Shown one piece after another: positions 49,245 through 64,000 of a DNA stretch of 64,000 nt. The notes under the pieces were generated by a model. That model was given only the letters and a program-made list of their open reading frames with translations, searched no databases and was not told where the DNA came from. Position numbers and translations under genes: made by a program. This DNA comes from Glandiceps talaboti (Eukaryota > Hemichordata > Enteropneusta > Spengelidae), in assembly GCF_964340395.1 (NCBI RefSeq), contig NC_135569.1:1601342-1665341 (forward strand). The letters run 5' to 3'. Position 1 is the stretch's first letter; each line of letters opens with the position of its first letter.

Positions 49245-49917
49245 TCAAGATTTGATTGGTTCAACTCTTGGTTTTTTGATGTAATATATAACTATCAATG
49301 TTACTACCACTACAATTGTTACCACGGCAACACTACTAACTGCAATCGCCACGATGACTTCCGTTCCTAGAACAAAAATAAAATGAGTAAAGTCGTTGAA
49401 CAACCAGATGACGTAAGGTAAATAGCACGGCCGGCCCCCTATTTCTACATATAAAGTCGTCTTGTAATGATCTATTAGGAAGGAGACACAGATGAATGAT
49501 ACAGCCTAGCCGCTAATCGAGGAGAACATTCTGAGGTGGACTGTTATCGCTATGACTGGGTACCTCAGCAGCTTGTGACTGGTCACACAACATCACATGC
49601 CTACGAAAACATTTGGAGCCATGCACCTCCCCTCCCCTCCCCTCCCCCCCCTCCTCCCCCTGGCGACGTCTAGTCCCAAGCTCTGACCAATTACACTTTA
49701 TGGAATACATTACTGTAGAAACTATCACTCAAAACATAAAGGTATGAAACTATACACATACTCTGCAATGGTGAGTTTTTGTCCGTTGGCTCCCAGATTT
49801 CTGTGGAAGTTTCCCTTGGACTTGTTGGAATTACTGAAACAAAGTTGAAGGAAGAACTTTTTGAAAAACCAACGTGTGGGAGTGAGTGAGTGAGTGAGTG
49901 AGTGAGTGAGTGAGTGA

Positions 49918-49970
<53 letters not shown>

Positions 49971-52900
49971 CGTGCTGGAGTGTGTTCGTTTCGTATTACC
50001 TTTTCAATATATATATATATATGATTCGATCATGGACATTTGAACTCTAAACTTATCGTGACAAAGATAAAAAGTAATTGATGACCATACCTTGACAGGT
50101 AACGTTATCATTGTTTAGTCTGTAACCATCTTCACATGAACATTCGAAGTTACCAAGAGTGTTTATACACAGCTGTTGACAACCACCGTTATCAATGTCA
50201 CACTCATTTATATCTGAATATGCAAAAAGAAGAATGAAAAGAGGACACCACTCCATGAAATAAAGGTATTTGCATAAACTGTGAGTCATTTTACATCACA
50301 TGCAAATTTCATTGCCGAGCTCGCCAGCACTGGAACACTGATGCATCACGGGTCTTAGCAGACGTAACCAATCATTGGACGAATAATGAATATTCATAAA
50401 TCATAACAAATGCGTATTACCTTCAGATAAATTGTCATTTTTTTCATCTAATACATATTCATGTCTGCTAAGACCTATGTACAATGTGCCTCTGTAACTT
50501 TTTGTCCTAGTTTGTCCCTTTTTTTTCTTTTTTTTCTGTGTATGTAATCTTGCAACAGGTTCCATTGGGAGAACAGTGCTAATGCACTCAAATGGTGTCT
50601 GTGTATGAAAGATTAATAAATAAATTTTAAAAAATGACGTATCATTGAAAGAACAATAAATGCAAAAGAGTTTCAATTTGTTGTTTCTTGACAAATGCGC
50701 AAAATTAATGTGATTCGAAATGATGAAATGACTCTCCAGAACCCAAAGTTTGTGAAAATATATGTATTTCCTGGAGTGGTATTCCACTTTAACTAAACAT
50801 CAAAATGTCAAATGTAGTCTTCGATTCGGTGATACTGTGCTGTGTAAAATGAAACTACGTATTGTATTATTTCCACTTCTAGTAGTTGAAATCTATCTAT
50901 AGTGTAACAGACAAACAGACAGACGCAACTACACATGCACGTGCGCGCGCGCAATAGTCCACTTTGAATCTTCAGGTTGAAAACATTTCAGTTTTGTGTT
51001 AGCTTAAGATCACTAAATGGTGTTAAGTTAAGGTATACTATGGAGTCTATGTTAGTCTAGTAAACACATTCAAGGAATGAATCTCACCACAATGATGACC
51101 ATCACTCCACAAGACATAAGTTTCATTAGTACAAGAACACAGGTAGCTGCCATCAGTATTCTCACATATGTCTTCACATCCACCTTTGTTATCCAGGCAT
51201 TCATTGATATCTACAATTAATAGAAAATCACTAAACCTGAAACAAAATGTCGTCTGGCTCAATAAAAACTTTACTAATACTGCTACATTTTATCGTCTGG
51301 CTCAAAAAAATATTACCAACAATGCTACATTTTATTGTCTGACCAAAAAATATCTTACCAATAATGACACATTGTATCGTCTGACTCAACAAAAATATTA
51401 CCAATCAAGATATTGGTCGAGCCAGATGTAGCGATGTTATTGAGATTTTTGTTGAGCCAGACAAATAAAATGAATCAATTCTGACAAGATGTTGAAGTTC
51501 TGTGTCTGTAAAAAACTTGTTTTGACAGCTCAGATACAAAGAGTGTAAAACCAAAGAGAATTATGTGACGTCATCTCTAGAGGTTTTTCAATAAACCCTG
51601 GCAGGAAATCTCCAAAATGGCCGAACACAAGTCAAATGCAAAGGGGCTTCTTTACAAGATTTTACCGAGGTGCGATTTTATCATCTCATACTTAAGTTGA
51701 TATCAATAATTTAGTGTACTAATTTAAGACAGAAGTAAGTCTGACTTTTACTGGCTGCAACAGGACTATTTTTGAACTAATTTTTGAACTATTTTATTAG
51801 ACAAAATGAGTACTGACTCACCTTTGGGCAAAAGTATTTGTTTACCTGTACACATGATATTGTACAATAAATCCCATCAAATTGAGTCCTCACCCAAAAG
51901 TCAGCTCTCTAATGAGATCACGATTTCAATCATTGAATGTACTACTTCTGGATACAATTCACCACTAATTAACATGTGTGTTGTTTTACAATTTTAGTTA
52001 ATATATTGGCTGATCGAAGGAAAACTACTCCAGTTACCACTATTGTATCTTAAAGTTGAAGGTAGTAGTCAATATAAGTGTACTAAAGTCAACACAGATA
52101 TAACTCTGAACGTTTCAATTAAGCTTTGAAAAGAATACTCAAATTTACTATACCATTGCAAAGAAAAACTAGTAACGGATTTTGCAGGTAACCTTGGTAA
52201 CAACTGCATTGGAAGCTTCCTATGATGTTTGTACAAATGTGTGAACATCCACCATTGTTCTGGTTACACTCATCCGTTTCTGAAATTATGAAATGAACAA
52301 ATCGTTCAATTCGGTCTGTAACATTAAGTACATTTCTTTACATTTAGTCTCATTAAGGGGTATTTCGTATCAAAGTATTGATTTTCGTCTATGACATTAT
52401 CATTTTTGCCAAACTAGACAGAAGACTTAACTTGGTGATGTCTTTGTTTAACTGGAAGCGAGGCTCTCGACTTGTATTGGTTGCTTGTTGTACTTTAGAT
52501 AGACCAGTGTATGCCATTCGCATACTGATCAGTATTACGACTGCATGTTTATTTGGTGTGGTAATCTCCCAAAGGGTAAGAGGGTAGGTAAACCATTAGT
52601 AAAACCCACATCTTAGTAATTATAAGGTGAGAAATATTTTAATTTAGATAAAAGAGAAATTTGACTAAAAGAAGGGCATAGTGTCTTTATTCAGTCAATA
52701 AAGAAAGTGAACATTCAATCTGGGGAAAAAGACTAGTCGGGGATAGAAAAACGACAACAACAAAAATCAATCTAAATCATGTCTATGCTTTCTGTACCCT
52801 GTGGTTTTTATGCTCTATAACGCAAACAATAGCAATAATGGCAAAGCATTTTACATATAAATTTGCAATATTTATGCTTTCAACAACAGTTTGTACAATA

Positions 52901-54514
52901 TACAAGAAGTCACATATTTCGGATCTAGACCTCATTGATAATGCTGTGTATGGCAGCTTTTGAATATCCTGTATTTGCATATATTACCCACAATGCCCTT
53001 CATATACCCCTGTTTGTTTATGATGTGCCAGTCATTGATTAAATAGACAGCTTCCTATCAAAATTAAATTGACTCTGATTATTTGTAATTGGATGTGGTC
53101 ATTAGAAGGATAGCTACCCCCCCCCCCCCCCATACATATCCATCCCATCCCTTCTCCACAAGATCTCTTGTGTTATTCATATACCTTCAAAATTTACAAG
53201 AATATTGTTATATATCATTTACCAGTGCAAGTAAGGACATTGTCATCAAGCGTATATCCGTTGTCACAGCTACATTCGGGACCACTCACCCCGATCTCGC
53301 ATCTATGTTCACAGCCATAGGTGTCACATGCCGTCTGACCCTAGGGAAATGGAAAGGAGTTTTTTGTAATAGGGTAAGTAGAGAAGGGAAATGCACCTCT
53401 GTAACTATCTCAAAACTCACTCTAAAATTTGCCAAGTGAAAGCTTGTTCCTGTTCCTCAAAAGAAAACTAGGGTTCTGAATCAGTATTGTTTTCAAGGAA
53501 ATCTTATTTTCTCATTGATTTAACACAGTATTCAGTGGCCATATTGGATTCTAAAATGGCGGCTATATTGGATTCTAAAACGACGGCCATATTAAATTCT
53601 AAAATGACGGCCATATTGGATTCAACAATGCTTTTAATTTTGATATATATATTTTTTATTTCTATTTAAAAAATTCATACGATGCACCCCACTCCCAACC
53701 CGATATTTTTACTTGCTTGTGCTGACAATGATTGTGCGTTTTCTTGGGCAAAATAACAGCAGCATTTTAAGATATTTATTATCATGGTGAATACATCAGT
53801 GGGAAATTAAAGTGTCATTGGGGTGTTTCAAAACTTAATGTAAGCACACTAAAAGTATTGCCTTGCATTTTTTGTGATTCTTTTTATAAAAAGAGAGACA
53901 GGCAGAAAGGCAGCATTTACTGAATCTCACAATTTGGCCACATATTTAAATATCTCTAGTAAATACATGTTTATGTACATTTTGTGTATAATTATATCAA
54001 ATCTTGGTATAAACAATCAATTATGCTAAATAATTAAGCTCATAAAAGCAGAGCATAGTTGTGAGATCAATCACAACACAGGTGAATCCATCTCACGTTT
54101 ATAGCTGATCTGTCAAGACGTCTTTGAAATCATCAAATTGAATAAACCGCCAGCATTACAAGAAACCGATTCAAATCAATTCGACATGTCGATTGGTGTT
54201 TTGTTATCTTACAAAGATAACATGTGTGGGATGATGGTCCCGGACCAATGAACCAGTGAATATTTGAACTATGAATAATACCAAACAACTAAGGGGTGAA
54301 CCTTTATCGCATTTTTCAACCCAGACATCACAGTAACAATCCATGAACCATGATGACCAGATCTTGAAGATTAGACCTGCTGTGTTGAAAGTGTTATTTC
54401 CCAAGAGATAAATGTGAATACACTGACCTGTACAGTATTTGTAAAGACTAATAATGCTGTCAATGGAACTACAACACATAAAACTAGTCTTGCGTGTATG
54501 ATGACGACTTCCAT
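49245..54514 (-). CDS. Four-EGF type I membrane protein
   Basis: Minus-strand exons in transcript order: 54514-54428 (ATG, signal peptide), 53340-53223 (EGF1), 52279-52154 (EGF2), 51210-51088 (EGF3), 50213-50091 (EGF4), 49833-49762 (stalk), 49366-49245 (membrane segment, TGA). Phases agree, giving 256 residues. The signal sequence is about residues 1-29. EGF1 has six Cys but lacks the calcium motif; EGF2-4 begin T-D-E-C, D-I-N-E-C and D-I-N-E-C and carry N-N-G-G-C-like or similar motifs of calcium-binding EGFs. A Thr/Pro/Glu stalk with P-T-S-P-R-E-T-S precedes a 24-residue Val/Ile/Ala span and a tail of about 10 residues, [13 protein letters not shown] exons 2-4 are symmetrical phase-1 modules, so isoforms by exon skipping are possible. 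An adhesion or ligand-binding role is plausible; the family is not assigned. Confidence 0.88.
49878..49970. repeat. (GAGT)n/(GT)n microsatellite
   Basis: (GAGT)n then (GT)n, starting 45 bases beyond the acceptor side of the stalk exon of the EGF gene. A C-rich (CCCCT)n-like tract lies at 49,627-49,661 on the other side of that exon. Confidence 0.95.
51244..51476. mobile_element. Multi-copy inverted-end repeat element, locus 1
   Basis: Four units with the order GCTACATTTTATCGTCTGRC, TCAAMAAAAATMTTACCAA, and then two inverted units (GAGCCAGATGTAGC..., TTGTTGAGCCAGACAAATAAA). The ends are therefore tandem copies of a ~41-bp unit in opposite orientation. Related loci lie at 55,318-55,910 and 59,396-59,825. 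It lies in an EGF gene intron, directly upstream of the EGF3 exon's acceptor. Confidence 0.75.
53529..53630. repeat. 24-bp tandem repeat with YY1-like words
   Basis: Four units of GGCCATATTGGATTCTAAAA followed by TGGC or a close variant. The junction AAAATGGCGGC fits the YY1 consensus. A single inverted copy (TAGAATCCAATATGGCCGCC) is at 48,769-48,788. In the first intron of the EGF gene. Confidence 0.75.
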
Positions 54515-54599
54515 GCCGTTTGAAAGACTACACAGGCTGTTCACCGTAAACAATTGTTTCTAACGACGCATGTAACCTGCAAATCATAACATTCACAAT

Positions 54600-56860
54600 A
54601 TTACACAACACTATGGAATCTTCAATTTCCTGTGACATCAAATATTTCTGAATGACATCTTGAAGTAACATTTTTCGCTAATTGTAATCCCTTAACAGTC
54701 CGCAAATGTAAACAACATAAATCTTTATTTTTCTTTGTCTTCACAAACCTGACGAATTTAGCAAACATTTAATTTTGATACCATTTCATAGATCACGACT
54801 TCGATCTTCGATCGATAAAATAAACCCGATTTTTAACATAAATTTACAAACAAATAAGAATGTTGTCAATTTCTGCTCGAAAAGTATTTTGTTCTGTTGA
54901 CAGTATTCTGTAATTGAGGTCAACACACCTTGACGTCTTTACGACATTGTTTACAACGTCCGCTCTTAGGATTACCCGAGTCATAATTCTTAAAGTGACT
55001 TTTATCTTTTCAAATTTGTGAAGGTCGTTTTCCCTGAAGAAGCGCAAAATTGTTTAACATCGTTATCAGTATTTCTATTTTTATCTGTCAGAGAGAAGTT
55101 TATGTGACCTTGATTTAAATCACAGGTGATGTCAAAGAGAACATGTACATCAAATTTCCATTGATGTTTTGAAACTACTTGTTTAAAGATTGTTGAAATG
55201 TTGAAATGTTGGACTAAAATCAACGGAGTCTGTGTCACCCTGAATTTGAAGGAGTTTGGATATTGTAGTTACAATTGAAACCATGCCACTTGAAACATAG
55301 CGTTACACGGCTGACAAAATTTCTCACTAACTTCACTACATTTCATCGTCTGGTTGGACAATATTTTGACCAACATGGCTACATTTTACTGGTCAGACTG
55401 AAAGAAATTCTTAGTAATACTAACATTGCTATATTTCTAAGTTCATGGATTTAACTTTTTGCCCACAGAAGTTACATTTCATTTTTTGGCAAATGAAAAT
55501 TCTTAACAACATTGATCTGTATTCTTTTGGGAAATAATGTTATCCTAGTAGATCACCTAGCCAAATCATTGTAACCAAATCATGTACATTGTAACCAAAT
55601 CATGTACATTGTAACCAATCCATGTACATTGTAACCAATCCATGTACATTGTAACCAATTCATGTACATTGTAACCAAATCATGTTCATTATAACCAAAT
55701 CATGTACATCATAACCAAATTATGTACATTTTAACCAAATATTGTACATTAAGTAGCCAAATTATGTACATTGTAACCAAATCATGTACATTATAACAAT
55801 CTGAAGTAAAGATAACGCTATCACATGTAAGTAAAATGTAGCAAGGTTTGTAAGGTTTTGTTGAGCCAGACATGAAATATAACAATGTTGTGAAATTCTT
55901 TGTATAGCCAGGTGACACTTGGTTTCAGGTGAAATAGTTTTCATTGTTACTATCAACATCCACTTCGCTGCATTTAATTTATGTGTTTGTACCAATTTTG
56001 GCCCGTCATTGAATAAAAGTTACTATAAAATTTACGTCAGATCGTGGCATTTGTGGTATCTGCAAACACTAATCTCCGCTTCAACAAACGCCCATGCTAT
56101 AACAAACCTAACCGAATAAAACATAGCACGGTGATTTACTCGGTCGGTGATTGGCTATTGTTGTGACCATATTTACAAGTGACAATTAGAATTATGAAAA
56201 CGAAGACAACACTGCATTTTCCCGGGTTTTAAACAGTGTATAGTTCGTCATTTCTTCAATGTAGAAGAATATGGCAGAAGTGCATTGTAAAGAAACATTT
56301 TAACAAGTTTTGATATTTAAGTTATGTCGACGTATAGTAAAGCCATAGCTGTGAAAGAACCAAAATGACAAACATAGGCTAAACTAGTAGAAGTTCTCGG
56401 AGTTAAGTTTATGAGTACGATTGTACCAATTTAAAGTTCCTCTTGAAGGTATAATGGTTGAATTTGATGTCATAAGAGATGTTAACATGACAGGAGAGTA
56501 CTTACCAGTGAAATTATCTTGTTAGTTTAGTATATGTACAGGTGGTGACCTTAGATACATGACCCGACCACAATAGGTCTTTTAAGGATAGCTTCAAAGC
56601 ACATCCCCCGCTACGTCAACGTTGTCATCGACAAACAAAGGAAATAACACATCGTCTTGTGAATTGTATGTCAACTAGATAATCGATGAGCCATGTTATT
56701 TCTATTGTGTAAGCTTATTTTGACAAAGGAGTGACTCCCTAACTTTGAATAATCACGTGCTTTTTATGATTTCAAATCTGTGGAAACAGGGCGCCTTTAC
56801 TGCGTAGGTGAACTTGCAAAGAGTTCTGCTCGGAGTACGCGCTCGCTTGTAACCCGAGGC
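54600..56860. other. Region upstream of the EGF gene
   Basis: The EGF gene promoter probably lies just right of 54,514, but no core element is convincing. Apart from the repeat element at 55,318-55,910 I see no feature with coding support. Confidence 0.4.
55318..55910. mobile_element. Multi-copy inverted-end repeat element, locus 2, with 20-bp array
   Basis: The left end has CTACATTTCATCGTCTGGTT and GCTACATTTTACTGGTCAGACT. The right end has the inverted forms AAAATGTAGCAAGG, TTGTTGAGCCAGACATGAAA and ATAGCCAGGTG. Between them, 55,560-55,800 holds about 12 units of a 20-bp repeat, ATTGTAACCAAATCATGTAC. Same family as 51,244-51,476 and 59,396-59,825. Confidence 0.65.
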
Positions 56861-56864
56861 AAAC

Positions 56865-56995
56865 ATGGCAATTAGTTATTGTTTTAGCCTATATCCGAAA
56901 AATTGGTCTATAAATGCTTTAGTTGTCGTTATGGTCCTATGCATTTGTCAGTCATATATATCTGGAAACACCAGTACACCTAATGACTGTTTGAT
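56865..56995 (+). CDS. Candidate orphan signal-peptide exon
   Basis: An ATG in good context (CAAACATGG) opens a 43-codon frame with a polar start and a strongly hydrophobic stretch, A-L-V-V-V-M-V-L-C-I-C (about residues 19-29), followed by a small-residue region (Q-S-Y-I-S-G) and Asn/Thr/Ser residues, as in a signal peptide. It ends at a strong donor, AT|GTATGT (56,995/56,996), in phase 2. A pentanucleotide array follows at once. I could not find a phase-2 partner exon before 60,328, and the next gene's first intron is phase 1. It may start a gene whose other exons I missed, or be chance. Confidence 0.33.
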
Positions 56996-56999
56996 GTAT

Positions 57000-57212
57000 G
57001 TATTGTATTGTGTTGTGTTGTGTTGTGCTGTGTTGTGTTGTGTTGTGTTGTGTTGTGTTGTGTTGTGTTGTGTTGTGTTGTGTTGTGTTGTGTTGTCTTG
57101 TCTTGTCTTGTCTTGTCTTGTCTTGTCTTGTAGTGTAGTGTAGTGTAGTGTAGTGTAGTGTAGTGTAGTGTAGTGTAGTGTAGTGTATTGTATTGTATTG
57201 TATTGTATTGTG
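57000..57212. repeat. TTGTG/CTTGT/TAGTG pentanucleotide blocks
   Basis: Homogeneous blocks in order: (TGTTG)n of about 18, (TCTTG)7, (TAGTG)n of about 11, (TATTG)5. The long Thr/His/Asn or Val/Leu/Cys frames are repeat shadows. Confidence 0.95.
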
Positions 57213-58451
57213 TTGGATATTTTGTAAATAGTATTGCTATAATTTCTTTCGTTTCGTTGTATTGTACACCTGTATTTTCGCTTTGTCCGATCAAATTCAC
57301 TCTTAATTTCTGCCAATCAGAACATCACACTTTCTCCTAATTTGTACCAATCAGATCGTTTTCATAAGTTTTCTTATCACACGATCCATGTATACTTAAA
57401 TTGAAACGAGCGTAGTCCAAGTACAGTTTAATACTAACTGTAGCCAAACCGACAACACATTTCTCTTGTTTTCTGTATTGGCAGGTTAGTAGAACTTTGT
57501 ATTTATTCAATTCAATTCTATTCTCAAATAGATTTCTGTCTTTCATAATTATCGTGTATATTTCAAGACTGTAACTGTAATCGTAATCATTATCACCGGT
57601 ACCACCACCATCATCATATTTCTGGGACACGATCAGAATGTTCGCTATAAACAGCGCCATCTATCAAGCCATTCTGTAATTAATCTGCCACTATTACCCG
57701 TTGGGGGCGTTGTGCTCTTGCTAAAGTGGTAGCTAATACCTTATTATGTAAACTCTCATGCTGATATCAGCTGGAAGAGTATTGTGAATAAAATTCACCC
57801 ACCATTTTTATTGAATATCAAAGTAGTAATACAAATTGTTCAAATCCTTGCATACATAAATGACCAGGACACTTGGTAGATGGCAATTTCTAAGACAACA
57901 TCTCTTCAAACCTTCTTCACTGAAATCTGATCAGTCCTTCCCCATTTTAGACCACTCACGCCATTTTAAATGTACTTTTACATGTTAGGACCCCCCCCCC
58001 CCCCACATATATATAACAACAAGATATTACTCGAACAAGACTTGTTGGAAAAGTTCCTCGGCTATTTTCATTATCACATCACAATTCTACTCTGTCACGT
58101 GTCACAAACTATCCGTCATTAGATCATCAGTAGTTGTGAAGAAGCGACATGAAACTGTCTAGCAAGTGTAGTATAATCTATTCTGTTAGTAACACAGCTG
58201 TAACCTAAATGATCACTTAAGCATTAATATATTTATCAACCAAGCATGTGAATACTTCAATACTTATTCAAAGACAACTTTTGATTACAGCAGCCCTTGA
58301 AAGCATGATGAGTTGACAATAATACAACAAATGTATAAGAATGTATACAGGCAGATTTCGAAGTGACAAAACTTTGTCAAGTGGGCAATGCGAACCAAAT
58401 CATCTCGCTATAAATGGGAATTGTTAAAAGGGGCCCTCACGATAACGTCAA

Positions 58452-58505
<54 letters not shown>

Positions 58506-58530
58506 GTGATGGTGATGGTGATGGTGATGG

Positions 58531-58611
<81 letters not shown>
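58452..58611. repeat. (GAT)n array with internal (GGT GAT) block
   Basis: About 53 triplets, pure GAT on both sides of a block of five GGT-GAT pairs. Poly-Asp and poly-Ile frames across it have no support as genes. Confidence 0.97.
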
Positions 58612-59395
58612 CCAATTTGTTTTTTGTATGACTATAGTATTCGAAAGTTTGAACTGTCTTGTTCGCTCTATCGGCTAGGACGTGAAACAATTGGCTTCTA
58701 AATGTCATCACGCATAAACAAAACAAACAAAGACATTCTTCTCAACCTCTTAGATGGTTGTCAAGGAGAATGCGGGGAGGAGTCTGACATCGTGACGTCA
58801 CCCAACTAGGATTAAAACACTGTTCAGAATACATGTTGGTAGTTCTTATCCTAGTTTGACATAAAATGATCTGTTTGACCTTGACCCACGTCGTCTTCAA
58901 AGAGGGTGCTGAAAAATGACTAGGGTGTACATTTACCATTTTGCCAAAACCATTGTTAGTGTATTCTTATCAATTCTTTCATCCCCTCAAAAGAGCTACA
59001 GACACAGACACAGACACAGACACAGCCCTACAATGTAGATCATGGGGCCTAAGTACTTAGTACGGGGGGAGGGTCATTAGTACACCTGAATGATGCCGGA
59101 GAGAGACTTCAATCTTAACCAATTTTACATGTGATAGAACCTCTCACAACAATTCGATTAACTCTGTTCTGTAATCGAAACACCCATACCCTACATTCTC
59201 CTTCATTTTATCATAACACTATGTATAACATATACATTGAGATCGATCGAAATTCTAAAAGTAGCGATTATATTAGAATTAATTTGAATGAAACTGCAAT
59301 AATTTTATGCCCGAAATGTAATTCTAATTTATGTTTAAAGTGCGATACAAATATAATTTAGATCACTGAACCTGAAACACAAAATCTTGCTAACA

Positions 59396-59825
59396 TACAC
59401 TGCTACATTTTATCGTCTGACTCGACAAAAATCTTACCAACAGAGCTATTTGTCGAGCCTGACGATAAAATGTAGCAATATTCGAGCTAGACGATAAAAG
59501 TTGAATTGTTGGTAGGAGTTTGTTGAGCCAGACGATGAAATGTAGCAATATTAGTACATTTTTTGAACCAGACGATGATGTAGCAATGTTAGTACATTTT
59601 TTGAACCAGACGATGAAATGTAGCAATGTTAGTACATTTTTTGAACCAGACGATGAAATGTAGCAATATTAGTACATTTTTTGAACCAGACGATGAAATG
59701 TAGCAATGTTCGTACATTTTTTGAAACAGACGATGAAATGTAGCAATGTTAGTACATTTTTTGAACCAGACGATGAAATGTAGCAATATTAGTACATTTT
59801 TTTAATCGGATGATAATGTTAGTAG
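59396..59825. mobile_element. Multi-copy inverted-end repeat element, locus 3
   Basis: The left end has one forward unit (GCTACATTTTATCGTCTGAC, TCGACAAAAATCTTACCAAC). The rest is about nine inverted units, the last seven in a tight 40-bp tandem of GAACCAGACGATGAAATGTA, then GCAATRTTAGTACATTTTTT. Arms are unequal, as if one side had expanded. Confidence 0.75.
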
Positions 59826-60327
59826 CATTTTTGTCGAAAACACGATGTTTGTTTCAGGTATCGTAGTCTTAATTATGTATAAAAAATAGTAACGTGCTCA
59901 TGACGTCATGGGTCAGATAAGGCCTACAAAGTACAGCATTTCATGAGACGGCTGAAGTGGACACCTCACTTTTTTTAATAAACGTCATGAAAAGAAACGT
60001 CGCGTGTCCTGTCATGAAGGTGTCACTCGATTTACAGAACGTGGACGAGAAGAAAGACATGATTGGTCAAATGTGTATAGTTGCCAAGTAGTAGCAATTT
60101 GTATGTTTTCAATGGTATTTAATAAACAGTGTCGATGAAAAGAATTATAACTCTTTAGCATGATACACACATTTACATGTAATACTAATGTCAGACCAAG
60201 GTCATTTTGAGCACAGATGCGCGTGTCCATGCAATGAGAGTGTTGAATTCATTTGCAGGTTGGGATAAAGTGACCAGGAGCGCAAAGATTATTGTTGTCT
60301 TTCGATCTGTGTTCACGGTACAACACC

Positions 60328-63572
<3,245 letters not shown>

Positions 63573-63689
63573 GTAAAGTTATTGATATTGATGAAATACA
63601 TGGAAACACAGGAACATATTATATAATACAGTGAAATTGAATTGTTATACACGGTCTATACATCAAGAGAGAATTATGACACTAACACT

Positions 63690-64000
63690 GCCACCACTAC
63701 CACAACCACCACCATCACAATCACCACCACGGTTGCCACTATAATCTTCTGCATCACCACTAATGCCGCCACTAATACCACAGCTAATAATACCACCACC
63801 ACCAGCCACCCACCAATATCACTACCACCACCACCACCACTACCACACAACCACAACCACCACCACTACCACACAACTACAACCACCACCACCACCACTA
63901 CCACTACCACACAACCACCACCACCACTACCACACAACCACCACCACCACCACCACACAACCACACAACCACAACCACCACCACTACCACACAACCACCA
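63690..64000. repeat. CAC-rich trinucleotide array
   Basis: Imperfect (CAC/CAA/ACT)n to the window end, with recurring ACCACTACCACACAACCAC units. In one frame it is Thr/Pro-rich and could prolong the Thr-rich stalk of the neighbouring gene as an exon, but no acceptor is convincing, so I leave it as a repeat. Confidence 0.9.

Larger units (their letters stand above)
57220..60300. other. Intergenic stretch
   Basis: No coding evidence apart from the listed repeats. A poly-C run lies at about 57,990-58,004, a short (GACACA)n at 59,000-59,025, and an inverted TAGATGGCGCTGTTTAT word at 57,646-57,662. A 3' splice-like TTTGCAG at about 60,260 could begin a 5' UTR exon of the gene whose ATG is at 60,328. 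Confidence 0.4.

Noticed and set aside
52378-52587. A 69-codon ORF with a hydrophobic C-terminal half
   Set aside because: It lies in an intron of the minus-strand EGF gene, with no start context or family resemblance.
58388-58726. Poly-Asp and poly-Ile ORFs
   Set aside because: They come from the (GAT)n array; no flanking conserved sequence or splice signals.
59131-59361. A 76-codon ORF ending in C-P-K-C-N-S-N-L-C-L-K-C
   Set aside because: The C-x2-C pairs are suggestive, but there are no splice sites, no upstream gene context and no further support; chance in AT-rich DNA is likely.

Overview
The window is animal nuclear DNA from an AT-rich, intron-rich invertebrate genome packed with simple repeats. 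Coding exons are short, with consensus GT/AG splice sites and introns of roughly 0.1 to 3 kb. The gene families present (a PLEKHG5/Syx-type RhoGEF with a vertebrate-like C-terminus, a GSDME-like gasdermin, EGF_CA and Ig membrane proteins), with tRNA-derived SINEs, LINE tails and hAT/MULE-type MITEs, fit a marine bilaterian such as a hemichordate, a cephalochordate or a lophotrochozoan. I cannot narrow it further. Gene models were built by hand by joining exons whose phases agree.

Layout. 1-6.9 kb: no exon recognised; a LINE 3' tail, a TA-flanked MITE, a foldback element and other repeats, ending in a decayed copy of the next exon. 6,990-25,300 (+): 19 exons (about 1,132 residues, 5' end missing) of a PLEKHG5-like RhoGEF: RBD/ubiquitin-like, DH and PH domains, a disordered tail and a C-terminal PDZ ligand. 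A hAT-derived element with a zinc-finger ORF sits in one intron. 25.3-30.1 kb: long 3' flank with repeated palindromic CCATATATGG (CArG-like) units and a MULE-like MITE. 30,925-36,858 (-): a complete four-exon gene for a 180-residue single-Ig membrane protein. 37-42 kb: intergenic, with a LINE C-terminus and a foldback element. 42,050-48,409 (+): a complete eight-exon gasdermin (527 residues) with a D-I-P-D motif placed like the caspase site of human GSDME; its introns hold several tandem-repeat arrays. 49,245-54,514 (-): a complete seven-exon gene for a 256-residue four-EGF membrane protein. 55-60 kb: intergenic repeats and one orphan signal-peptide-like exon. 60,328 to beyond the window end (+): the first four exons of a secreted or membrane protein with two Cys/Asp-rich modules and a Thr-rich stalk.

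How the parts relate. The five genes alternate in strand, giving two convergent pairs (RhoGEF/Ig and gasdermin/EGF) and two divergent pairs (Ig/gasdermin and EGF/Cys-rich). Three neighbouring genes encode small secreted or type I membrane ectodomains; the two complete ones have cytoplasmic tails of only about 6-10 residues. They surround a lytic-death effector. Whether they form a functional unit is unknown. The most testable novelties are the gasdermin cleavage motif, a PDZ ligand whose last two residues depend on one splicing event, CTCF-like and CArG-like motif arrays in or beside the RhoGEF gene, and a new-looking repeat family with multi-copy inverted ends.
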